Shown here: positions 22,720-33,635 of the stretch, one piece after another | Numbering within the stretch: position 1 is the first letter of the stretch | Layout: each line of letters begins with the position of its first letter | Assembly: GCA_963575745.1 (NCBI GenBank) | Contig: CAUYUJ010011558.1 | Location: 868,280-932,279, forward strand | Length of the DNA: 64,000 nt | Reading direction: 5' to 3' | Origin: Prorocentrum cordatum | Lineage: Eukaryota; Sar; Dinophyceae; Prorocentrales; Prorocentraceae | Position numbers and translations under genes: made by a program | Notes under the pieces: model-generated | The model's database searches: none | What the model saw: only the letters and a program-made list of their open reading frames with translations | Told to the model about the DNA's origin: nothing

Positions 22720-23145
22720 AGCTGGCGCGACTGGCGCAATTGCCACATCTTGCACAGTGGGCGCGGTTCACCGCATAAGCTCACACGCGCGCGCACCGCT
22801 GGTGCACTTGGAACACGCGGCACATTGGACACGAGAAAACAGTTCGCAGACTGACACAAATGGCGTGACCGGCGCAACTGTTCAAATTAAAACAACTGGC
22901 GCATTTGGAAAACCTAGAACACCTGGCACACATAAAACACCTTGGAGACGGTCGCGACAAGCACAAGCGGCACACCTGGCACAATTTCCGCAATTGCAAC
23001 GGCTGGCATGCAAGCACGCCTGGCACAATTTGAGCAATCGTTCAAACTGGGACCACTGGCGCATTCAGATCACTTGGCACAACTGGCGCAGGTGGAGCAA
23101 CATGCAGACTTGCGCGCGGGGCGCGACTGGCACAGCTTGTTTCCC
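22720..23145. repeat. Degenerate 9-bp TGGCGCAAY repeat
   Basis: Words such as CTGGCGCAACTG, CTGGCACAATTT and ATTGGCACAACTGG recur about every 9-18 bp across 400 bp. In some frames they encode LAQL-like peptides. This looks like an ancient short-period satellite rather than a leucine-rich protein. Confidence 0.6.
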
Positions 23146-23497
23146 CCTGCCACTCCTCCTCCACAGCCTGTCGGGCTCGAGCCTTTTTCCATTCTAGCGA
23201 GCGCACGTATACGCCCGCGCATCGGGCGCGCCCTCCCCCCCCCCTTCCTCACGGCCAGGAGCGATGGGATCGTGGAAGTTGCATTGGATGTGGCAGCCAG
23301 CCGACCTGCAGGATCTTCAGTCTCCCAGCAGCCCGCCCCATCCCCCCCCGTCCCCGACCCTCAGTTCGCCAGCGAGCAGGTTGAAGATGCGTCCTGCGTG
23401 ACCCTCGTCCCGCAAGAACCCGTCGCGCCTGCCGCCGCGACTGCAACCGCGTCGACGTTTTTGAAATCGGGGCGAGGCGGGCGAGCACGGGCCCGCG

Positions 23498-23953
23498 ATG
23501 AGCGACTGCACCATTGAAACATCGTTGGGGGAACCTTCGACAAGGGTCCGAGATGACGGAGCAGGCGCGCAGCCAACCGACATCGCAGGCGCATGCCACT
23601 TCGCGCTGGCAGACAGACGTTTGGGGCCAGATCGCAAGGAGTACACGTTCGATGAGTTTCGGGGGCGGTACGGCGAGGAAGCATTTACTAAATGGGAAGA
23701 GGCGCCAATCGACCCTGATGTCGAGTTGGACCGTCAACCACTACTCAGCCCTTTCCATAAAAACCTACCGGTCATGATGAGCACGATCCAGGACGGAGGG
23801 CCAAGAACGAGATCCGGTAAAGTCCTGAACAAGACCAAGAAGGCATGCGGGGTTCCCCAGGCGTTGAGCCACAGAGCGGCATGGGTTTCAAGGGCGTTGG
23901 AGACGCTGCAGCGGACTGAGCGGGTCGGCAGGCGCCCGGGAGTTATCTCTTAA
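23498..23953 (+). CDS. Hypothetical protein, 151 codons
   Basis: ATG at 23498 (ATGAGCGACTGCACC) to TAA at 23951-23953. The peptide has natural composition, with an acidic-aromatic segment near residues 47-65 reading RKEYTFDEFRGRYGEEAFTK followed by WEEAPIDPDVELD. A YTFDEF...YGEE...W pattern of this kind is, from general familiarity, seen near the C-terminus of many otherwise unrelated dinoflagellate proteins. The N-terminal half is not recognised, and the true start could lie upstream because the gene may have further exons. The tail after about residue 95 is basic. Confidence 0.4.
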   Translation: MSDCTIETSLGEPSTRVRDDGAGAQPTDIAGACHFALADRRLGPDRKEYTFDEFRGRYGEEAFTKWEEAPIDPDVELDRQPLLSPFHKNLPVMMSTIQDGGPRTRSGKVLNKTKKACGVPQALSHRAAWVSRALETLQRTERVGRRPGVIS

Positions 23954-24164
23954 TCCTTTGTTCTCGCGTCTTTGAGGCGTCAGCGATCCACGCGGTATCA
24001 GGAACCAACGCCTACGCCGTCGCGACCGAAAGCACGATCCTGCCGTAGCGGCGTCGACCTATTGTCGCTCCTACGCAACCCCCCACGAGTACAGGAGGTG
24101 TTTCTTGACCCTCTCCTCGCGGCCCCCCGTTACGAAGACCCGACCGGGGGCTATCGGACGGGGA

Positions 24165-24230
24165 TTCGACGAGGATCGGTTCGGTCCAGAGCGCTCTGGA
24201 GCGCTCTCAGAGCGTTCCAGAACGCTCCGA
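24165..24230. repeat. Nested palindromes of GAGCGCTC type
   Basis: TCCAGAGCGCTCTGGA at 24185-24200 is a perfect 16-bp palindrome. It is followed by GAGCGTTCCAGAACGCTC (8-bp arms, 2-bp loop). Confidence 0.8.
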
Positions 24231-24451
24231 AGAAGCCACGGGCGCCCGAGACACTTTCCAGAACCGCCAGGTCTCAGAGATTATCGACTTATCCTTCCCC
24301 GACTGTATCCTCCTCTTGGCTTCGTCTCAAGCTACGGCCCCACCGCCGTCGCCTCGGTGGCGCGCGCCTGCGCGCTCCGCACGCGGACGCGGCACCTGCG
24401 CTCCTCTCGGCTCGTTTCGCCTCGCCGTCTCCCCGCAGCCCCCCCGAAATC

Positions 24452-24652
24452 GGCGGCGAGCGAGGAGGGGAAGCGAGAAGGAAAAGGCCTTCTCGGAAGG
24501 CGGCGGGACTTTTCAGAAGCCCTCGCGCGCACCGTCTGAGAAGCTTCATGCGTCTTCGGAGAGGCTCTCAGAAAACTTGTCAGAAGGCCTGGGGACATCC
24601 GAGCCATCTGAGAAGGCCCGCCACTTCTCGCTTCCCCCCCGGGCTCGCCGCC
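24452..24652. mobile_element. TIR element, family C, copy 1
   Basis: About 200 bp bounded by inverted arms. The left arm is GGCGGCGAGCGAGGAGGGGA then AGCGAGAAGG; the right arm, read in reverse complement, is GGCGGCGAGCCCGGGGGGGA then AGCGAGAAG. The interior has repeated TCAGAAG / CTGAGAAGGCC words. Related copies lie at 31735-31935 and 33065-33230. No clear target duplication is seen. The sequence just after it (24660-24760) reads PIDPSNGEVLWKVCSHWKAA in one frame, so it may be another intron next to an exon. Confidence 0.55.
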
Positions 24653-24848
24653 AACAACAGGCGTCCCCATCGACCCCTCCAACGGCGAGGTCCTCTGGAA
24701 GGTGTGCAGCCACTGGAAGGCCGCGGAGCTCCTGCCGCCCGCGGTGCGGCCCAGCCTCACGCTGTGCCCCCCTTCCCCCCCCTGCGGGGGCCCGCCGCGC
24801 GGCGGGACTGGAACAGACCGACCCAGAGAGGAAGAAGAATTCAGAGAA

Positions 24849-24998
24849 AGAGGAGGAGGAGGAGGAGGGAGAGGGAGGATGGAGGAGGAGTAGGAGGAGG
24901 AGGAGGAGGAGGAGGAGGAGGAGGAGAGGGAGGAGGAGGAGGCGGAGGAGGAGGAGGAGGCGGAGGAGGAGGAGGAGGAGGTGAGGAGGACAACTGGG
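24849..24998. repeat. (GAG)n microsatellite
   Basis: AGGAGGAGG run with occasional C or T interruptions. Poly-Glu, poly-Arg and poly-Gly ORFs here are artefacts. Confidence 0.95.
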
Positions 24999-25157
24999 TG
25001 CCCTCGCGCCTCATCTGACATCCTATTCCTCCCTCCCATCCCTTCCACGTGCGCTGATGTTTTCGCTATTCACGCACGCGTGTCACAGCCGATGCGCAAG
25101 TCCGACAACACACAACATCGTGTCATGCGCAATCGGAAAAGGTAAGCTGCGTGCGCA

Positions 25158-25490
25158 GCAGGAGGAGGATGAAGAGGAGGAGGAGGAGGAGGAGGAGGAG
25201 GTGGTGGCGGTGAACACAAGGATGAGAGGGAGGAAAAGGACGAGGACGAGCAGCAGCAGCCTGGAGTGGAAGGAGCGGGAGGAACAGGAGGACCAGGGGA
25301 AGGCGAAGGAGGGGACATGAGGGGGCGGGGGGGGGGGGAGGGCGACAACGATGAAGAACTATTCGGTTTCAGAAAAGTTGCCCACGCTTGGGCGCGAGCG
25401 CCATTCTGAACGACGGGAGCAAAGCGCCGATCCGAAACTATTGCCCACGCTGCAGCGGGAACGCCGTTTTGAAGCACCGACACCATCGGA
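25158..25490 (+). repeat. Composite repeat: GAG tract plus two units of a 64-bp repeat
   Basis: The GAG-rich tract (25158-25320) and G run (25325-25342) are followed by two related units starting TTGCCCACGCT at 25378 and 25440 (TTGGGCGCGAGCGCCATTCT and GCAGCGGGAACGCCGTTTTG). The same composite is present in reverse orientation at 52975-53275. Confidence 0.7.
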
Positions 25491-25639
25491 CTGCAAACAA
25501 AGACGAATCATCAAATAATGAAATCTTGGTGTTAACACGCCACGCGGGGAGAACTCGCTATCTCCTGGACGGAATCATGGGAGAGATGAAGGTCGTGTTA
25601 AGTGTGTTCAATTGTAGAGGAGAGAGGAGGAATAGAGGG

Positions 25640-25925
25640 AGGAGGGTTGAGGGAGGAGGAGCAGGGAGAGGAGGAGGAGGAGGAGGAGGAGGAGGAGGAG
25701 GAGGAGGAGGGGGAGGAGAAGGAGGAGAGGGAGGAGGGTTGACGGAGGAGGAGGACGAGGAGGAAAGAGTCAGAGGAGTGAGGAGGAGGAGGGAGAGGGA
25801 GGGGGGAGGAGGGAGGAGGAGAAGGGGGAGAAGGAGGAGGGAGGAGGAGAAGGAGGAGGGAGGAAGGAGGAGGGAGGAAGGAGGAGAGAGGCGGGAGGAG
25901 GAGGAGGAGGAGGAGGAGGACCAGT
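25640..25925. repeat. (GAG)n microsatellite, second block
   Basis: GGAGGAGGA and GGGAGGAGG words over about 280 bp, ending at GACCAGTGTAAACC. Confidence 0.95.
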
Positions 25926-26149
25926 GTAAACCCAAGAGTCATCAACGATGTACCCGTTTGAAGACCCTGAAGCATGCCTAAACATGGTTCTCGGGATTCA
26001 AACGCCACGGATCAACTTGACTGTTGCGCCTTGACGATCCTGAACCGTGCCAGAGCGCCATTCTTAGGGCTTCAACACAGAGAATTAACGTAAGAGCTGC
26101 ACCCGCATAATCCTGAACCCGTCCAAAACACAAGTCTTGGTACGCTGAT

Positions 26150-26535
26150 GATGGGAACCAGCGAAACTCTTGTAATTTGTTGAAACGACTGTGCGCGGCG
26201 CTAAGGCGAGAACCACATTTTGAAAATCATCCGCCCTCAGTCCGTGAAGCACTTGCAATTTGTTTAAACGAATGCGCGCCGCGCTAAGGCGAGTGCCACA
26301 TGTTGAACACCACCCGCCCTCAACCCGTGAAACTCTTGCAATTTTACAGACGAATGTGTGCCGCGCTCAGGCGAGAGCCACATGTTGAAAACGACTCGCC
26401 CTCAACCCGTGAAGCTCTTGCAATGTTTAAGACGAAGATGCGCCGCGTTAAGGCGTTCAGTTTGAAAACCACCCGCCCTCCACATGTGAAGCTGTTGCAA
26501 ATGTTCAGCTCCAGAGTCACACATGGTGAGGAACT
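26150..26535 (+). repeat. Minisatellite of about 81 bp, 4-5 units
   Basis: Units contain GTGAAGCTCTTGCAATTTG, ACGAATGCGCGCCGCGCTAA, GGCGAGAACCACATTTTGAA and AACCACCCGCCCTCAACCC. The same family occurs on the opposite strand at 63250-63650. Confidence 0.85.
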
Positions 26536-26924
26536 CTCAGGCGAAACGCCCGGCCCGCCCTAAAAATTGGCCTCGGGGTGAGACAGGGAGGAGTTCCCTA
26601 TAAGGAGAAGGAATGGAGTGGGAGGATGGTTGAGGGAGGAGGAGGAGGAGGAGGAGGAGGAGGATTCTGCTGGATTCTTCTGGTCGAACGAACACGATGC
26701 CCCATGGAATCGCGCCGCGGGTCATCCTGGCCGCATCGGGCCGTCCCCGAGCCGAGCCAGGATTCCGTGCCCTCTGAGGGCTAGTTTCAGAGGGGCTTCC
26801 CAGTGGTGGGATGTGCACACTGCTAGAGTCTCTTTAGCCTACCCCCGATCACCTTTTGGGCCCCAGGGCAATCTGGGGAAAACAGGCCCGACCATCTGTC
26901 ACGGGCGTACCTGGCACACCTACA

Positions 26925-28419
26925 TCAGAAAACATACGATTGGCGGATCACGAGTTTGTGCCCCGCTCCTACAGCTTTGCCGACCCTGACAGCCCCCCAG
27001 TCCAGGATGGCCCGCGGAGGGGGGGTCGGGAGAGAGGCCGCTTCGGCCCCTTCGCCCGCATCGCCAGCCGTCCCAGGAGGCCCAGGGGGGTCCAGGAGCT
27101 CCACGGCGGGGTCGGGGGGGTTCGAATCTATCGACGGACTCGAGCACTTCTCAGTGTCGGCGATGTCGCTACCTAACACACCCACGTACGCTCCGAATTC
27201 GAGGATGTCCCGAACGAGCTTATACTTATCTGCATACGCCTCTCTACGCCATGAGGGGTGGGTATGATACAGCGCCCCCTGCTTGGCATAGTGATCGGCT
27301 ATGCTGTTGCCCTCCCACCTCGCGCGGCCGATGCTGTCTCTCTCGGCCCGCGAAGCGTGAGCTTTGATTCTACAGACCTGCACACTGGCTCGGTCCGCCG
27401 AGCTCTCTGAGAGCCCGAACAATCTCGTCCCAGAGGTCCAGGTGCAAGAGGCCCTTCTTGTCGAGCCTGCTGGGGCCCTCTAGGACGCCGTGGATTACTT
27501 TCTGGCAGTCAGTGAAAATCCTCAGCGGGGGTACTCCGTTCTTCAGCACCTGCAGCACTGCGTAGAGTTCCCATCGCAAGATGTTATGTGTCCGCTGTGC
27601 CCTGGCAAAAGCCCGTAGCACACATACTCCATGTCATAGTTGTCTTCTCGGAGCTTCGTGAAGATCCAGGCTGCTCTCCGCAGCGGGGGTAGTCTCCGTA
27701 CTGCAGGGAGCCGTCCGTGTAGATGTCCCCTGTCTCGAGCCCCATCCAGTCGCCCTCGTGCAGCCACTCGTCGCAGGACTCGATGCTCCACAAGTTCAGC
27801 TCCTCTCCGGGGTCCACCGTGATGCCGCGGCCCCATAAGCCCTCGGCTGCACGTCCTCCTGACCAGAAGTTGGCACCTCTCTGCACTATGTGGCGCCCAC
27901 CGCCTTGCTCTCGGATGTGTCGTCTTGCGGGGCAGACGAAGGTCCTGTGACGGTCCGTCCCCTTCGCCACCCCGCATGTTCTGCATTTGTCGTCCGTCGT
28001 TGCCCCTTGGCATAGAGGCGCGCCTGTGGCCACATGCCGCCACAGAACAGGATTCGCACTCTTGTGCGGTGTGCTTGCGTCCACCGTCCCTTCAGCGGCC
28101 GCTGCATTAGTGCCCGCACTGGTGCGAGGAAGATGGATGTGATGCCGTAGTCGTCCCCGTGCTCCTGCAGCCGGCTATTCTTGAGCTGCTGCTCCGTGGT
28201 GGTGACGACCAGGTGGTACAGCTCCTGCAGTCTGGTGTACCGTAGGTCGTAGACTGCACTGCCAATTGTGATGGTACATGCCGACTGCGTCATCCAGACC
28301 AATCGCCGCACCGTAGCAATGAAAGCTCCAGCTGGCCCTCGCACTGTCAGCCATGGTGACTTGCACATCGCGAGCTTCATAGCCCACGTTCTCCACGCCA
28401 TGCTCAGCCTGCTCGCCAA
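26925..28419 (-). pseudogene. Decayed LINE tail with CCHC-like knuckle and RNase H
   Basis: Read right to left on the minus strand, four frames together give the C-terminal part of a dinoflagellate-type non-LTR retrotransposon polyprotein. A segment with RILFCGGMWPQARLYAKG comes first (28419-28010). A Cys/His cluster CRTCGVAKGTDRHRTFVCPA follows (about 28005-27940). The RNase H core comes next: IYTDGSLQYGDYPRC (first catalytic Asp), then RWELYAVLQVLKNGV and IFTDCQKVIHGV (Glu and second Asp), then WEGNSIADHYAKQGA near 27300. At least three frame changes (about 28010, 27620-27700, 27420) show it is dead. The RT domain is not recognisable upstream, although a natural minus-strand segment lies at 28793-29000. 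It marks old retrotransposon activity. Confidence 0.75.
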
Positions 28420-30340
28420 CTGCTCATCGAGGGTCGCCTCCTACCACGCCGTGGCCCACGCTAGGATGGGCCCGCTAGGACGCGCGCGCACATGAACACG
28501 TTGATGAAGCACGCGTCTGGCCCTACTCTCGTACACGGTATGGCAAAATTATTTCATGTACGCCATGGGCACCATGCACATCGCACGCGTACACATGCAG
28601 ACAGTGGCCGTGACATTGGACGCATCATATTCCACCGGGCAGCAGACGGTTTCCCGGCGCAGGCGCCCGTCACCTATGACCTTCTTCAGCAATGTCATGG
28701 GATACGTTGTGAATGGTTTTGTTGCAGCACGCTTGAAAACGCATCGGCCAGACATGCTTGTCTGGAGCACCGCCGCATCCATCTCGCACATATTATCTCT
28801 GCATGATCAAGCGCACATGCATTTTCGACATCACCATCTTCGCGTTATACTCCGTGGATGTTCCCGCAGTATCCAAGAAACCCTTCTGCGTTGTCATCTC
28901 CAATCTCTCATCTGGAGAGTTTTCGTCGCGTGTCAGTGCTGTGCGCTGTGGGTCCCAGAAAAGTTCCCATACCAGACCGCGTTGTAATTCGGGTGGATGA
29001 AGCACGATCCACATTGATATGTCGGCAAGGCGAACGTCGCACACGCACGCAAACATGCGCATGAAAACACGCACCCGGAATAGTAAAAAGGTTTGAGGAG
29101 CATTGCATCCATTGCACTGGGACTTCCGGAAAGGACAGTTACTGTAAGCGGTATGGGTTTGGGCAAACACATTATCTTTATCATGTTCGTTTAGTATGTG
29201 TATTGTGGCACGCAGAGAGTCGGATTTTGAAGCACGAGAAGTTCGTAATCCATTTTTTGCAGGCACCAACTCAGCAAAGAGAGCACAGTTGTCTGGTTAT
29301 TCGTTGTCCACGTTCCCGGCCCTGGCCCTGGTTTCGTTCACATCCCAGTCTAGAACGTGACGTAGAATCAGACGTTGGACATCTTCTGCACTCACGCACC
29401 TCGGTGCGAGCGCACGGGTTGGCAAACAGAAGCGCGCAACGGAAGCCATTGCATGAACTTCGAACACGTAGTCGTATACGGCAAGCGAGAACACGGGCTT
29501 CAGCGGAGAAGCATTCAGCAAAGCATGCCTTCGAGCGGTTTCGCGTCTTGGTTGGCAGTTTTCTTGGGGGATGCGAGCACCAGGCTAAACTGCAAGCTCG
29601 TGCGGCAGAACTCGAACCCCGTGAGGTTGCTGCTGTGCGCATGGCATTTCGCACAAGGATTCGACCGGGTCTGGCTGACAAGGGTATAGCGACAAATTTT
29701 TAAGCACATGCAACTGCAACGTGAACATTATCAAAGTAAAAACAGATTCCCGAGAAGCTGTTTTACAAGCGCGCAGGTGTATTAAGGCAGTACTCCGTTT
29801 GTTATGCGTTCAGTATTACAGAGAATTTTAGCATCTTCACAGGAAGCGTATCTGGGTGATCCAAGAGAGAGAGGCCAACAACAAATTGACCGTCTGCAAC
29901 GGAATATCCAGCACGCCAAGCAGGTCGACGCAACACATCTTCAACATATTCCGGCGCACGTGCAATAATATTTTGAAGAGAGGCGCGACGTTTTCAAGTC
30001 CGCGTTTTTTTCTGGCACGTCCCCATCCCGAATGATCCGCTCGAGTTGCAGGACCACGTAGAGAACGAGGTGGCACGGGTATTGCACAGGCTCCAGATTG
30101 GGAGTATTGGTGAGGAGCGTGCGCACATTATTCGTCGCGCTGATTGGAACAAGGGTCAGCCTCCCGCTTTCTCCCTCCTTTGAGCCCCCCTATAATTATT
30201 GATCCGTCGGCTTCTTGCTTGTTCGCAACCAACCTGTGGTGTTGGCTCCTCTTTTTGAAGAGACAACGCCCCGCGTCTTCTTCCTTCTTCTTCCTCCCCC
30301 TCCTTCCTCCTCTCACACTTGCCTCTGCTCTTTTGCGTGC
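28420..30340. other. Lower-GC spacer, no gene recognised
   Basis: Visibly richer in A/T than its neighbours. Minus-strand frames at 28549-28791 and 28793-29269 have natural composition (for example VWELFWDPQRTALTRDEN) and may be the upstream, decayed part of the LINE ending at 26925. Nothing else is recognised. Confidence 0.4.
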
Positions 30341-30348
30341 CCATGTCG

Positions 30349-30745
30349 GCACATCCCTCACACGGCTCGTGGCCCCATAGGGAGCTCCATCGAAGGCTCC
30401 AACGGCAGCGTCCACATGCGCCTTCCCCGCCCACCGCATGCCCACTTCGGCACACCCCTCGCACGGCGCGTGGCTCCATAGGAAACTCCACCGAAAGCGC
30501 CAGTGGCAGCGTCCACATGCGCCCACCACCGAAAGCCCCAGTGACAGCGTCCACGTGCGCCATCCCCGCCCACCGCATGCCCACTTCGGCACACCCCTCA
30601 CGCGGTTCGTGGCCCCATCGGGGGCTCCACCGAAGGCCCCACTGGCAGCGTCCACGTGCGCCTACCCCGCCCGCCGCATGTTCATGTCGGCACACCCCTC
30701 ACACGGTTCGTGGCCCCATCGGGAGCTCCACCGAAGGCCCCAGGC
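30349..30745. repeat. Tandem repeat of about 100-139 bp, four units
   Basis: Units start with CGGCACACCCCTCACACGG at 30349, 30449, 30588 and 30689. They continue TTCGTGGCCCCATCGGGAGC, TCCACCGAAGGCCCCA and GGCAGCGTCCACGTGCGCC. The 139-bp unit carries an internal duplication of the CACCGAAAGC segment. Confidence 0.9.
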
Positions 30746-31734
30746 CGCAGGAGTGTTTGCGCAAGCGTTTGGAGCAGGTTGCGGCGCGCACGAAGCGGTG
30801 GAGGAGGGAGGCGACGGCCCTCACCGAGTTTATCCTTGAGGCCTGAGTTGGGGAGCTGACCCGACCGAGCAGCGCCTTCTCTCGATTGTCCAACCGTTTG
30901 GCCTCGCGCCGCGGGCGACCCCCGCGCGTCGCTGGAATCGTCTCGGGGCGGCCTGCGCACGTCGAGGGGACTCCGTGCCGTGGTCTGCCCAGCGCCTCGC
31001 TCGCGAGTCGTTGCCCTGCCCAGCGGCCGGAGCCTTGCCCGCTGTGTGCCAGCCAGCTAGCTTTCTCTTCGCCCACTGCAGCGGACGACCCGCGCGCGTC
31101 GTTGGGACCCCTTCGGGGCGACCGGCGCGCGTCACGGGGACTCCTCGCTGCGCTGCGCCCGCAGCCTTAGACTTTGGAGCGCGCGGGCAAACAGGGAGGA
31201 AAACGAAGGGAAGGGCCATCTTGGACCCTCCACCGAAGATGATGTTCACGACCGCGGCGCTCACAATTGCATGCGGTTGGACCGTTCGTTGGGTGAATAC
31301 GTTTTGTTGTGTTTTTTTCCCCCTCTCTTTCTCTCGCTCTTTTGGTTTCCTCAGTGGCGAGCAATCCCCTTGTCCTGCCCCCTTACTAGCATGCGAGCAG
31401 GACTGCGAGGGGCGGGCCAGGCCCGACCTGCCACGACACAGCGGGCGGGGCGACAACCGCGCGTTGCGAACTCTCGGTGGGGCCAGAGAGGCCTGCCTTC
31501 GCCGCCCCCTCTTCGGCGGCGGGCGAGTGGCCGCATCGGGCGAGCCCTAGTTGATCAAATACGAGCGCCACACAGTCACAGAACAACCAACGAGAACACC
31601 AACATCGCGTCCGCCGCCGCCTCCGCGGGGTATCTGGGGGCGGTAAGCTGCACGCCTTCGCGGCACTGTTTGCGTAAAAGGAGGGGTTCATGCTGCGGCA
31701 TTTTTTGATGTGTCATGAACGCAGCCAGGGAATG
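30746..31734. other. GC-rich spacer, no gene recognised
   Basis: Open frames on both strands are Arg/Ala/Pro-rich. A pyrimidine tract ending TTTGGTTTCCTCAG at about 31342-31355 looks like a splice acceptor, but the downstream frames show no recognisable protein. Confidence 0.35.
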
Positions 31735-31935
31735 CCCCGCGCGAGAATGAGGGAAGTGAGAATGAGCAGGCCGTCTCGGAAGGCGGTAGGGTTTTCAGAA
31801 GCCTTCCGATATTCTGGAAAGTTGTTTGCGTCTGCGGGGAATGCTTTGAGAACTGTTCTGAAGGCCGGGTGATTCCCGAGCCTTCTGACAAGGCCCGCCC
31901 CTTCTCACTCCCCCCTCCCCCAGCGCGCCGCCGAT
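31735..31935. mobile_element. TIR element, family C, copy 2
   Basis: Left arm GGGAAGTGAGAATGAGCAGG then CCGTCTCGGAAGGC; the right arm read in reverse complement is GGGGAGTGAGAAGGGGCGGG then CCTTGTCAGAAGGC. About 30 bp of terminal inverted repeat with scattered mismatches. The interior contains GTTTTCAGAAGCC, as in the copy at 24452-24652. Confidence 0.6.
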
Positions 31936-31984
31936 CTCCGTCAGTTTCATTTGCATCTTTGGGGGGGGGGCCTCTTCCTGTCCT

Positions 31985-32075
31985 GAAAGCGGCGGACTCG
32001 ACGTGAGTTCGAGGTGCATTCGGCACGGATTCGACACGTTCGGCATGGATGCGACGCGGATTCGACACGGATAAA
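31985..32075. repeat. Degenerate 12-bp GGATTCGACACG repeat
   Basis: Words GGATTCGACACG, GGATGCGACGCG and GGACTCGACGTG recur through about 90 bp. Confidence 0.6.
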
Positions 32076-33060
32076 TGGCGCGATGGAGGAGACGATGTTT
32101 TCCGAAGACACAATTTGATATCACCCAGGTTAGGATGCAACCTTTGGGAGATGACATGCGCTGGTCAAAAACCAATATAGTCCGGCATAGTCCAGTTCAG
32201 TCTGATCCGTTCGAATACAGCTCGATTCCGGGCTTAATCTGTCCTTGTCTGGCTCAATGGCCACTTGATCGGGCTTATTAGCCCGTCATCGTTTTTGCGA
32301 AGACCACCCAGGAATTGCAGTTCTTTGGTGAGGTCCCCCCTCCCCCTCCCTCCCCCCTTGTTCAAGTCCTGACGATGCCTGTGCGTGAAAATCGTTTGCT
32401 TCTCACCTAACGGGAAGGGTTAAGGTGCCCCCCCGTGTTGAAGGTCTCCCTCTCGCCATGCAGTGAAGGTCTCAATGTTAAAGCAGTGGCGAGGCGTCCT
32501 GGCTTGCTTAAACTGTTATGATAACCATTGTTGCGGTGTGCACGAAATGTTATCCTAACATTTCTGGCTGAGACCGTTCTATTGCAATGCATCGGCTCGA
32601 TGTTCTGAAAACATCGCTGTTGTTCCTTGAACGGCTGTTTTTTCTCAGAATATATTGCGGCATGCCTATAGGAATGCCGGGGCGGTCGGTCCCTGCTTAG
32701 AATGGCCGCGTCTGTGGTCTTGCCTCACAGGACCAGGAACTGCTCCAGCCGCGGCTGGACCACCCGAGCACACCACAAGTGAACCAACTCGGCGAGAACC
32801 CGGAGGACCGGGAACAAAACAAAACAAGCATATGTGCGCGTCTGTGGTGGATCGGCGGCGATCCCGGGGGGAAGTGATAAGCGGCGGGCTTTTTAAGGAT
32901 CGACTACACGTAAGAGCGACCTTCCGCCGGAGTGACCTTTGGTGCGGGCCCAATGGGGTCCCCCGATCGCCGAAAGCGGCGCGGTGGTAGGCGGTTTGCG
33001 CGCTTGTGCTTGGCCCCCGCGCGGACCCCGAAAGGCCGCGCAGCAAAGTAGTCGTAGTCG
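32076..33060. other. Spacer, no gene recognised
   Basis: Lower-GC in its left half. All ORFs are under 130 codons with no motif. A C-rich run lies at 32330-32360. Confidence 0.4.
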
Positions 33061-33064
33061 ATAG

Positions 33065-33230
33065 GAGGCTCAGAAGTCCCGCAGCTTGCTGACAAGTCTT
33101 CTGAGCCTGCCCCGAAGACGCAGAACACCTCTCAGAAGGCCCGGGGCCTCCTGAGAGGCCCCGCCGCCTTCTGAGAGGGCCTTCTCCTTCTCACTCCCCC
33201 CCCCCCTCTCGCTCGCCGCCGAGTGGAGGT
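33065..33230. mobile_element. TIR element, family C, diverged copy 3
   Basis: Contains CTCAGAAGGCCCGGGGCCTC and CTGAGAGGCC palindromic words. It ends in CCTTCTGAGAGGGCC, TTCTCCTTCTCACTCCCCC and CTCGCTCGCCGCCGAG, matching the right ends of the other two copies. The left end is unclear. Confidence 0.4.
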
Positions 33231-33424
33231 CTGAGGTCCCCCCCCATTCCTCCGCCCTCGCAGACGTCGGCGGCGGCCACCCGCGGAGCCCCGCGGGGCG
33301 GGCGCCCGCGGGCGCCGAGAGGTACGTCGGGGAGCTGCTGCTCCGGCCGCAGCAGGAGCTGTGGCGCAGGCAGGAGGCCCTGAGGCTCTGGCGGCCGCCG
33401 CGAGCCCGTCAGCCCAGGGCTCGG

Positions 33425-33635
33425 TTCGATTCCCCCGATTCGATGCGATTCGATTCCGATGGCTTCCGATTCCGATTCCGATGATACTCGGGATTCCGAT
33501 CTGGTCTCCGATTTCTCAGTGGGGCCGTATGAGCCTGCCGATTTCCGCCGATTCGACTGCTTCCGACTCGGCTGCCGATGTCCGCCGATCCGATGCATTT
33601 CGACCCCCGATACGACTTATCGATACGATTCTGGA
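33425..33635. repeat. Degenerate hexanucleotide (TTCCGA)n
   Basis: Words GATTCCGATTCCGAT and TTCGATTCCGATGG recur over about 200 bp. Confidence 0.8.

Noticed and set aside
24332-25981. Poly-Glu, poly-Arg, poly-Ser and poly-Pro ORFs
   Set aside because: Products of GAG tracts.
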